Shown here: piece by piece, positions 31,961-41,690 of the stretch | Numbering within the stretch: the stretch's first letter is position 1 | Layout: every line of letters starts with the position of its first letter | Origin: Erythroxylum novogranatense | Taxonomy: Eukaryota > Streptophyta > Magnoliopsida > Malpighiales > Erythroxylaceae | NCBI GenBank assembly: GCA_029891385.1 | Contig: CM057235.1 | Coordinates: forward strand, 22,685,120 to 22,749,119 | Reading direction: 5' to 3' | DNA: 64,000 nt | Made by a program: the position numbers and the translations under genes | Notes under the pieces: model-generated | Databases searched by the model: none | Told to the model about the DNA's origin: nothing | The model's input: the letters and a program-made list of their open reading frames with translations, nothing else

Positions 31961-33656
31961 CGGAGATGGGGATGAAAGGGGAGAATGAGCTCGGAAGCTA
32001 AATGGATAACACATTTATAAAATGACAAATAGCGAAATCATTTCTTTCATAAACTTTTGCCAAAATCGCTAATTTTTCAACTTTGTAACTTTCCAAAGCG
32101 GTTTCTCAAACCTTTTAATTTTCTTCGAGCTTTTCATAACAAAGTCACTTTTCACTTTTTTCTTGCTCGATTTTGTTTAAACATGAATCGACTACAGAAC
32201 AAATCAAAACACATAACATATCGAGAATGGTTTGGTTCGGTCCAAGCGAGCGTCTTTACATTCCGCATGCGATTCACATGCGGCCAAGTGAGCGAGCGTA
32301 CTACACTTTCCCTTAAGCGGTTCAATGTAGCCGTGAAGGGAGTCCAAAATCAGACTCTGTGCCCTTAAGCGGGCAGGGGGAGAAGGCTATCTGAATAGAG
32401 GCGATGTCTTGACTCACCAAGGACTGACCAAACCCACATAACACGTAATTCAATCTTGAAACTTTCAGTTGCCCAAGGCACTTTTCAAAAATCTTGCTTT
32501 TCATCGAACACAAACAAACTCACAATTCAAATACTTCATACAATTCAATTTATTCAATCAATCAATGCAACAATTTGCATAGCTTGTCAATCATACCAAC
32601 AAATGCATTTTAGAAATTTCTATCAATTTATCAAATCATTTAAAACAATGAATTTAAGCTTATAATAATTTTTGAAAGCATTGGAATCATAATTTCAAAC
32701 ATTTACAAAATAATAATTTATCAAAAATTCACATTTTGCTTTCTTTAATTTTTGAAAATTTGAATATTGCCAATAAATCAAAATATAAATATGCTACCCA
32801 CCTCGAAATGATGTTAGGAATTAAATCAGGATCATCAATTTGACCAACGCTTCCTTTATTCTTCCAATTTAAAATTGACCTAAGCCATAATATCCAAATT
32901 CCACATCATAAATTGCATAATTCCCAAAATTAACTATCAAAATTCATAATCATCATATTTCCAAGCTTTCTAAAACGAATATCTAAAATCTCAATTTCAA
33001 AATTTGACCTAAACCAATACACTCAAATTCAATCTCATAAATAACAATTTTCAAAATTAATGTCACAATTCATCAATTCACACTAATTCCAAAATATCTA
33101 AATCCTCGATTTCAAAATCCCCAAATCTTAAAATTGGCTAAACCAATTTATCCAAATTCAATACCATAAAATACAATTTCTTCAAAATTAACTTCATATT
33201 CCTCTAACCCATATCATTATCTATAATTCTACACCAAAATTTCACAAAATTCTTAATCACAAAATTAAGCCTAAACCTTAAACAAATTTCCATCCAAAAT
33301 TAAACACAACATAAGGCATATATATCAAAATTGACTTCATATATCACATACCCATATCATTTTCCATGTTTCTCAACCAAAAATTCATCAAAAACTTAAA
33401 GCTTAAATTTTTCTCTTACCTCTTTTCTCCTCCAATTTTCGGATTTCTTGGCTCATGAAGAAGCTCTCTTTATTCTCCATCCTTTTCCTTCTTGGAAAAA
33501 TCCCTAAAGCCTTAAGAATCAAGTAGAAAAATTTGGAACTTAGTTTTCTCTCTCTTCTTTTCTCCATATACGAAACTCTTCACTCTTCTTCTTCTTATTT
33601 TCTTTCTTCTTTTCTCCTTCTTCTCTTATTCTTTCTAGAATTATCGTGAATGCTCT

Positions 33657-33724
33657 CTTAAAAACGACACTCAACTGATTTTTAAATGACATGGCCCTTA
33701 AAATCAGATGAGTGTTGTTTTAAG
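33657..33724. repeat. Long imperfect hairpin in D
   Basis: The left arm is 33657-33685 and the right arm 33698-33724. They pair over about 27 positions with few mismatches (cores ACACTCAACTGATTTT and AAAATCAGATGAGTGT). The loop is 'atgacatggccc'. It lies between a pyrimidine-rich stretch (33540-33650) and a purine-rich one (33725-34110). Confidence 0.75.
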
Positions 33725-34134
33725 AAAAGAAAAAAGAAAAAAAAAAAGAAATTAAAAAAAGAATGAAGTTCTTGAAAGAAGAAAAGAAAGAAAAAATTGG
33801 AAAATTAAGAAAAGAAAGTTAAAACTTGGAAATTAAGAAATTGAAATTTAGAATTTGGATTGAATGGAATGAATTAAGTGAAAGAAAATTAGTGAAATGG
33901 AAATGAGTTGTGAATTTGATTTGTTAAAATTGAAATGATTTGAAATTAAGAGAATTGTTTGAGATGGAGATTTTGTGTTAAAATTGTGATTTGACAATTT
34001 GAATTGAAAAATTTGAAAAGTGAAAAAATTTGAAAGTTAATTGAAAAAAAAAGTTGAAATTTGAATGTGAAATTGAAAAAAAAATTATGAAAAGTGAAAA
34101 TTGTTGAAATTTGGAATTGAATCCCGATAATTAA

Positions 34135-35146
34135 CCTTACATCAATAAGAATAGAAGAAACAGAAAGGTTTGACTCTTGGTGAAGATTCTAAAAAGCTAG
34201 AGAAAGCACTTCAGGCTACTAGATCATTGGTCTGAATTTTACAAAGTCAGTCAGAAAAATCAACTAAAGAGACATAAATTAAGAGGAAATTAGTGTTTGA
34301 AAGGAAGAAGCCTCAACAACAACTTCCTTCTAGACTGGCAAAAGATCATAAGAAGCTGAAGACTAATCAGAAAAGAATACTTCATTTGATGTTCAACAAA
34401 AGACAAAGTCAGTTGAACATAAATTAGCACGTTACAATCCTTTTCAACCTATCAGCAAGGAGGATTTGAGAATGAAGGTTATAGAAGAATCGATACCTGT
34501 TCGAAGTAGAAGCTCAATTGTTATAAGAGAACCTTTGAAAAGGTTAATCAAGGTACTAGTCAAACCCATACTAATCAATGATCGATCAATACATCTATTA
34601 AATCATGAAGAAGGAAGATTATATGGTATTCTGCGAGATGAAAAGTCAGAACCATATCCAATGAAGATGACCAAGGATCGGTATACAATTTATCCAATCA
34701 TAAGCAGAACATTGATCAAAATTATGCCAGATATACAACTGAGATCTTCAAACATTGCACGCAATGAAGGAAAAGGAAAAAAGAAGATGTTCCCTGAAGG
34801 AAATAAAGATGATCTTACAGAAGATAAGATGCACACAGCTGTGAAGAACGTAGATAAGGCATGCAATGCAGCTCAACCTAAAGGAATCTATATCTCACAT
34901 CATATCTCAAAACCATCAGGAAGTCAGTGTGGATGTTCCACCACAGATGCAACTTTCAAGGTAGTTGGAAGAGTTACAAAAGGACAGTATAGAACTATAA
35001 TGGTTGAAGGTATCAATTTCAACTTAGAGACCTTTGTGCATATGATCATGCATTATATCTTCAATTAAAGAAGTATTACACCTTCTTGGACAACCAGTTC
35101 CAAAATTACCTAGACCTGATGATCTTGATCTTCCAGAAGGAAAACA
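34135..35146 (+). pseudogene. E3 extra 3' ORF, C-terminal part
   Basis: This continues the E3 3' ORF after D. A frame at 34466-35068 shares with E2 the 'MKMTKDRYTIYPII...IMPDIQLR' block (E2: KPCTIYPITEKTEIKVVLDIQPR) and an acidic 'EGNKDDLTEDKMHTAVKNVDKAC' block (E2: ISDDLSADQIEDEVRRIDAAC). It ends near 'gatcttgatcttccagaag', the DLDLPE motif that E2 has at about 14076. Element C is inserted at 35147. Confidence 0.75.
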
Positions 35147-37216
35147 TGTTGGAGTTATGTAAATATAGTGCCTTGGAAAGTAGGTGTATTTACATGTAAC
35201 TTTATCTTCTTCAGTTATAGTTTTGTAATGAAAATATTTATTATTAATAAAACAAAAGAGTTTGGTTTTATCTGTGTGAGCATTATATATCTGGTCAAAA
35301 GGTATCAAGATTCTTTTGTAAGTAATAAACATATACATAAAGATGTATGGAAAACATGTATATTACAAGAATCTAAATTAATTGATTCACAGTTGAATAA
35401 TCAAGTTGGTCGCTTGATTATGGTTTAGACTGTAGTGTTGCAATTTATCTCCATATAAGTAAATGAGTTTATTTAAAGGGAATGGTAAGTTTCATATCAT
35501 GATAGTAGTAGACTATCGATAATGGCACTATTAAATGAATCTGGAATCAAGTATGTTTTTAAGAATAAAGTGGGCGTTACTTTAATCTTAAAATATACAA
35601 CTTAAGCTTTCGCTTAATATGAACCATAATCCTGATGAGTGGTGAACTCATATATGTTTCATTATAATTCTTGATATGATCAGAATGGATTTTTACAGAG
35701 TATTAATCTAGTGTCTGCATGTTGGAATTATTAATTGAAACATGTATAAGGGAACATTCACTTAAATAAAGAGTTTATAGTGCTATCATCGCTTCTAGAT
35801 GTTTTAAGGAGATTTGGTGATTAAACCGGCGCCAATAGTTTGATGGACTAGGTACCTATCAAGTCTTGACACCAAGATGAGATCTTGTGTGATAATCACC
35901 ATATAATGTAAAATGGGAGATCTAGAAGGAAAAACCAACATAAGGGCAAAACGGTAATTTTACCCTTTGTTGTGCGGATGGCTATAATAAGATTCTAAAT
36001 AGCATTTGCAATTGGACATAAAATATGTGTTTTCATAATATTTAATAATTCAAGAGTTCAACTAATTGTCTTTAGTGGAATGACATTTAATTAATAAACT
36101 AGAATTAATTCTAATTAGATTAAACTAATTTTGGGCTTATTGGAGCTTAAATTATCCAAGTCCAATAAGATTCCCCACTTGGCTTTAAGGAAGGTTATCA
36201 AGCTAAGTAAGAAATATAAATGGAGGTTTTAGAAGCCCATAATTGAATATTGGGTTTACTCTAATTAATGGTTAATTAGAAGCCCAAATGTATATTTAGA
36301 AATGGGCTAGATTTTGGATTAATGTAATTAATTATATTAAAAAATTGTTTTTTAAAGAGAGAAGTAGCAATTTCGGTTTTCTTAGGTTAAATGTGCAACT
36401 GCACATTTGACATTAAAATGCTAAAATAAAGATGGTCTTTATTATGGTTTATCATCATTAAATGGAGTTATGAACTTACCATTAAATGGTTTAATGGTTA
36501 TCTTTTAATGTTAGCATGTAACCTATTTGCATTCATTAGATTAAAGAAGAAATATGTACATTGGATGGACCATCTTCCTTCTTTCTTCTTACAAAAACCG
36601 AAATTGATAATTCAATTTTAGGTTATGGTCTTTTCATTTAGCCATTTTAAAGATAAATGAAGAGAGTCTCATTTATTGGTTGCTTTATGATTGATTAATG
36701 AAAGAAGTGATGCATTGGATGTCTCTCTCTTCTTCCATTCCATGCATAACCGAATTTGATAGTGTAAGAAAGTCTTCTTGCATGTTTTTTTAGTCACTCT
36801 CTCCTTTCATGAAAGGGTGAACCGAAATTACCAAGTGAAAGAGTTCATTTTTGGTTCATCTTCTTCTAAGAAAATCTCCTCCAAACATTTCTTCTCCTTT
36901 CCCACCAAAGGATTTTGTTAACCTAGTTGAGGATACAACAACAAGGAGAAGATATATTGCTAAAGGAAAAGATTCAAAGGCAAAGGATTTGGATACAAGA
37001 AGAAGAAGAGGATAGCGCAGCGAGGATTTAAAGCTGTAGTAAAGGAGTCGGTAATACTCCTCATCTTGTTTATGTTTTTATTATCCTTATACCATATCAT
37101 GTATGGATTAGCATGATGATTTGAATTTTTTGCTTCTGCTGGAAAAATGATTTCATAAAAGTTTTGAAATATATCGTTTCTCCAAATATAGCATGCTTTC
37201 TTTTTTCGATCCAACA
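35147..37216 (+). mobile_element. C 5' LTR
   Basis: It runs from TGTTGGAG (35147) to GATCCAACA (37216), 2070 bp, with short inverted ends TGTTGGA/TCCAACA and a primer site two bases later. It interrupts the E3 3' ORF; the left target site is about 35142-35146 (aaaca). A TATAAATG at 36215-36222 is a possible TATA box. The last 620 bp match the LTR at 1-655. No gene is present. Confidence 0.88.
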
Positions 37217-37218
37217 AT

Positions 37219-37230
37219 TAGTATCAGAGC
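37219..37230 (+). other. C primer binding site (tRNA-iMet)
   Basis: TAGTATCAGAGC, followed by CAG, lies two bases after the LTR. It has the same G-to-A change at the second base as the E3 site. Confidence 0.85.
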
Positions 37231-38724
37231 CAGTTTCTAATGCATGATTTCAGTTCCTATATGTTTGATGCATAGGTTGGCAATTTTTATGTGTATGGTG
37301 TATATTTTTATGTGATAGAAATATATATATGTTGTATGTGTTGCTCTTTTGGTTGTCCATATAAGTTACAATTACCTTGTAAGATTTCTTCTTTTGGTTG
37401 TAACAAGGAGGGTGGTCTATCATCACCATGTTTCCTCCTTGGCTTCATTTTTCTTTTTTCTTTGATTTTGTAATATACAAATTGATGTGATGATGAAGAT
37501 GGAGAAGCCATGGATTGAAGAAATGGAGAGGTAAAACATTTCGGCGTATCCTTTTGTGTATTGGCATCAGTTTTGTGAAAACAAAGATGCTGGAATTTTG
37601 TTTCAATGGATCACATTTCGGTTTTTATTGTATAAACAAGTGCTGGATTTTTGTTTCAAAGAATCAAATTTTGGTTTTGATAAAATATTAAGTGCTGGTT
37701 TTTATTTTCATGAAATGAGTTTCGGTTTTATTGAAAACAAGTGCTGAAATTTTGTCATAACAAAGATTAGGTTTTCTAAAAATCTAGTGCTGGAATTTTG
37801 TTTTTCAAAGTGAAAAATTTTGATTTTTATATATTCCATTACATTTTGTTTATCGAATGGGCCGGATCATGTGAGTGAAGAGTTAGAAGTGGAAGATCCA
37901 AGTCCAAGAAGAATACTTTGGGCCTAAAAGGCTTGTAATTATTTTATATTTCTAGGATGGACAATCAAAAGTGGCTTTATTAGTTCATGTGATGAATGGA
38001 GAAATGAATGCTTATAATATGTGATATTATGTGATTGCATGTCATTTAGAAAATTGCCAACCCTAGGCCTTGCCATGCATTCATTATGTATGAGATATAT
38101 TCAATATAGGATGGATAATAAATTGCATCTAGACAAGATGGTAATTAAAACTTAAAGCCTAAAAAGATTGAGTGGGAGAGGATGCTCATGTGAGAGTCCA
38201 CGGTCTCCAAATGATGACCCATTTGCATGTGGTGAAGTGTTACTCCCCATCAGAGGGCATGGATCCTAGATCTTGCATGGTTTGGGTATCCTTAGGGATA
38301 AGTCCACTTATGGATAGCAAATGTGACCTCCCACCGAGGCATGGTTTGTAGGTATCTTTAGTGTATGAATCAAATGGCTAAACACTCAACATTTTTTATC
38401 AATAAACTGCCTACCGTAGCTCTATTGGTAAAAGTATGGACCAAATTAAGACGCTTCTAAAAAAGTTGAGCATGAGATGCTTGATGGTTTTTTGAGTGGG
38501 AGGGTCCTAGTTTTTCTTTTAAAGGATAAGATGGCCCACCGTCACTTAGTCTGTTATATATAAGAAAACTAACTATCGTATAATGTTTTAATTTTTTAAG
38601 TTTTGTTAAATCTATCATCATGCATACACGCATCATGATTTTATACAAAGTTCCATTAATTGTTGACTAGTATGCTTATGTTTTAATAATTTATATTTTT
38701 AGACATAATCAACCACAAAGTGAA
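37231..38724 (+). other. C untranslated leader
   Basis: About 1.5 kb separate the primer site from gag. It contains several copies of a 'tttcggtttt.attg...aagtgctgg.attttgtttc' pattern at about 37610-37810, i.e. degenerate tandem repeats of roughly 60 bp. No convincing coding frame was seen. Confidence 0.6.
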
Positions 38725-39585
38725 TCCTCTCACCCTGCTTTTGTCTAATAACAAATTGGAAAACAGAGATAATTTTAATGAATGAAGACGTAACCTTGAC
38801 ATTGTTCTTCAATATGAATGTATTTCATGGGTGTTAACTGAAAGTGAGCCTACATCTCCGGGTGAAGCTTCAACTCCTGAGTAAGTCCAACAGTAAGAGC
38901 TTTGGCAGAATGCTGACAAGACTATTAAGTGTTATATTTTGGCTTCTATTAGCGACATATTGCAAAAGAAAATTGCTTGTATGAAAACTGCTAGTGCAAT
39001 GGTCCATCACCTACATGAGATGTTTGGTGTGAGGACAAGGTCTGCAAGAGTGAAAGCTATCCAAACCTTTCATAATCTCAGAAAGAAATCTGGTGAGTCG
39101 GTGCAGGATTATATGATGAAGGTAATCTCTGCGGTTACTGAGGATGAGATGCTTGGGGAGGATATGGATGCAAACACGCAGATGATTATGATCATCAATA
39201 GCTTAAACTCTTCTTTTCAGCAGTTTAAGTTGAACTATGAGCTTAACAGCAAGGATTACACCTTGAGTGAGTTGATGAATACCCTCCAAGGCACGGAGGA
39301 GATATTGAATATTAAGGCTCATGGGCCAGAAGCTAATGTAGCTTCTTCTTCTAAGCCTAAGGGTAAAGGCAAGGAAAATAAGAAGGGTCTAATGAAAAAA
39401 AGGCCCAAACAGGGGTCAAGGTCAAACCCATGAAAAAGAAGGCCAAAGAGAACATCAAAGGAAAGTGTTTCCACTATGATGAGATGGGCCACTGGAAAAG
39501 AAACTTTCCAGTATACCTAGAGTCCCTCAAAAGCAAACAAGGTATGGGTTTCCTAAGTTTGTTAGGAACTAGAAATGTGGCAGAT
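38725..39585 (+). pseudogene. C gag
   Basis: The N-terminal part begins around 'NNKLENRDNFNE', with a stop where Trp is expected (about 38785). The main frame 38939-39433 has 'MKTASAMVHHLHEMFG', 'VQDYMMKVISAVTEDE' and 'MIMIINSLNSSFQQFKLNYEL', the core of plant Copia gag (UBN2-like). A Lys-rich tail follows. After a one-frame change the zinc knuckle region (39464-39510) reads CFHYDEMGHWKRNF: two of the zinc-binding cysteines are Tyr and Phe, so it would not bind zinc. Confidence 0.87.
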
Positions 39586-40418
39586 TTATCTATCTCTTGG
39601 ATATTAGATTCAGAAGCCACTAACCATGTTTGTAATCCGTTACAGGGGTTCCAGCAAAGGAGAAGACTGCCTAAAGGCCAGTTTCAAGTCAAGATAGTAG
39701 ATGGCTCCTATGTTTCAGCATAATCAGTGGGAGTAGTTATCTTGGATTTTTCTAGTGGTCATAGGTTATATTTGGAGGATGTTTATTACATGCCTTTGAT
39801 TGAAAGGAACATGGTTTCTAGTTTTTTTTTTTACTAATAAAATCTGGTTATTTCTTATATTTTGAAAAAGTTGTTTCAATATATAAGCATAAGGATTTTA
39901 TTTGTGGTGCTATAATTAAACAGGGATTGTTCTTTATAGAACCTATGACAGGCTCACTAAACACCACAGAATTGATAAAACCAAGATAATCTAACTTTTC
40001 TAGCATTAATTCAAAGTATCTGTGGCACTTAAGAATGGGTCATATCAATCAAAAAAGACTTGACAGGTTAGTAAAGGATGGGATCTTTATGGGCTTGGAT
40101 AGTGATCCATTACTAACCTGTGAATCTTATATTGAAGGAAAAATGAACAAAGCCTCATTTCCTTCTAAAGGAAACACATCTGAATCCACATTGGACCTGG
40201 TACATATGGATGTGTGTGGGCCCATAAATGTACAAGCTAGAGGAGGTTATGAATATTTCATAACTTTTATAGATGATTACTCAAGACATGGCTATTTGTA
40301 TTTGATACATAAAAAGAGTGAATCCTTTGAAAAGTTCAAAGAATTCAAAGCTGAAGCTGAGAAGCAACTAGGCAAGCCATTAAAACAACATCGATTGGAT
40401 CGAGGTGGTGAGTACTTA
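39586..40418 (+). pseudogene. C protease, GAG-pre-integrase and integrase first half
   Basis: The protease site reads 'WILDSEATNHVCN', with the active-site Gly changed to Glu. The frame breaks near 39723. GAG-pre-integrase resumes at 40021 with 'LWHLRMGHINQKRL' and 'CESYIEGKMNKASF' (second Cys lost). The integrase core has first Asp in 'LVHMDVCGP', then 'FITFIDDYSRHGYLYLI', and reaches 'LDRGGEYL' where the composite insertion begins at 40419. An open frame that continues into the TRIM sequence is an artefact of the junction. Confidence 0.88.
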
Positions 40419-41690
40419 TGTCATAGCCCAGTCCACCCACTTGCAGATATTGTCCACCTTGGGCCTCAGCCCGCACGGTTTTGCTTTTCTCCTTCTGACT
40501 CGGAGGGAAAGGATGAAAACGGATCCTCAAGGGAAAGGTTTCCACACCCTTATAAAGAGTGCTTCGTTCTCCTCTCCAGTCGATATGGGATGGCAATGAT
40601 CCTTCATCCTCCCCCCTTAGGGGGCCAGACGTCCTCGCTCGCATATTGCTTGGGTACAGGCTCTGATACCAAATGTAACAGCTAGTCTACCCACTTGCAG
40701 ATATTGTCCGCTTTGGGCCTCAGCCCGCACGATTTTGCTTTTCCCCTTCTGACCCAGAGGGAAAGGATGAAAATGCGTCCACAAGGGAAAGGTTTCCACA
40801 CCCTTATAAAGAGTGCTTCGTTCTCCTCTACAATCGATATGGGATGGCAATGATCCTTCATCCTCCCCCCTTAGGGGGCCAGACCTCCTCGCTGGCATAT
40901 CACTTGGGTACTGGCTCTGATACTAAATGTAACAGCTCAGTCCACCCACTTTCAAATATTGTCCGCTTTGGGCCTCAGCCAGCATAGTTTTGCTTTTCCC
41001 CATCTAACCCGGAGGGAAAGGATGAAAACGTGTCCACAAGGGAAAGGTTTCCACACCTTTATAAAGAGTGCTTCGTTCTCCTCTTTAGTCGATATGGGAT
41101 GGCAATGACCCGTCATCCTCCCCCCTTAGGGGGCCAGACGTCCTCGCTGACATATCGCTTGGGTACTGGCTCTGATACCAAATGTAACAGCCCAGTCCAC
41201 CCACTTGCAGATATTATCCGCTTTGGGCCTCAGCCCACAATTGTAACAGCCCAGTCCACCCACTTGCAGATATTGTTCGCTTTGGGTCTCAACCCCCACG
41301 GTTTTGCTTTTCCCCTTTTGACCTAGAGGGAAAGGATGAAAACGCGTCCACAAGGGAAAGGTTTCCATACCCTTATAAGGAGTGCTTCGTTCTCCTCTCC
41401 AATCGATATGGGATGGCAATGATCCTTCATCCTCCCCCCTTAGGGGGCCAGACGTCCTCGTTGGCATATCACTTGGGTACTGACTCTGATACCAAATGTA
41501 ACAGCCCAGTCCACCCACTTGTAGATATTGTCCGCTTTGGGCCTCAGCCCGCACGGTTTTGCTTTTCCCCTTCTGGCTCGGAGGGAAAGGATGCAAACGC
41601 GTCCACAAGGGAAAGGTTTCCACAGCCTTATAAAGAGTGCTTCATTCTCCTCTCCAGTCGATATGGGATGGCAATGATCCTTTACATAAA
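40419..41690 (-). mobile_element. TRIM array, minus orientation (five LTRs plus a partial)
   Basis: LTR copies lie at 40419-40595, 40674-40849, 40928-41104, 41242-41418 and 41497-41673, each 176-177 bp. They are separated by 77-78-bp internal segments that contain, on the minus strand, TTTGGTATCAGAGCCAG (initiator tRNA-Met primer site) and a G-rich polypurine-like run. A truncated 59-bp LTR end lies at 41183-41241. The last 17 bp (41674-41690) are partial internal sequence joined to element A. One TRIM would be about 432 bp; the array is (LTR-internal)n. It encodes nothing. Open frames across it are repeats of the same sequence. Confidence 0.92.

Larger units (their letters stand above)
29838..34134 (-). 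mobile_element. D: 4.3 kb solo LTR (29843-34129) with TSD ATTAA
   Basis: The 5-bp duplications ATTAA lie at 29838-29842 and 34130-34134. The insert begins TGTTGGATCCC and ends GAATCCCGATA. Read on the minus strand this is T(A/G)TCGGGATTC...GGGATCCAACA, so the right end probably mutated from CA to TA. No gag or pol is seen, and no primer site, so it fits a solo LTR of a long-LTR Gypsy family. It carries an internal approximately 1.1 kb duplication, GGAC...GTCC hairpins, a 20-bp inverted repeat and a strong hairpin at 33657. Short frames inside are not genes. Confidence 0.75.
22612..35146 (+). mobile_element. E3: SIRE/Maximus-like Copia element, twice interrupted
   Basis: It runs 5' LTR, primer site, gag, protease, integrase, RT, RNase H and 3' ORF on +. 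It shows the same order as E2 and close protein similarity along its length. The 3' ORF is split by solo LTR D (29843-34129) and then by Copia element C from 35147, so its 3' LTR lies outside the window. Frameshifts and stops are frequent. It was inserted in the long LTR at 19920-22611; the left target site is about 22607-22611 (tgata). Confidence 0.9.

Noticed and set aside
38400..38460. tRNA-like 'gctctattggtaaaagt' stretch in the C leader
   Set aside because: No cloverleaf, T-arm or acceptor pairing could be made.
40419..41673. Regular direct repeats with spacers, superficially CRISPR-like
   Set aside because: The 78-bp 'spacers' are themselves repeats with a tRNA primer site, and the repeat is a 177-bp LTR in a plant genome.
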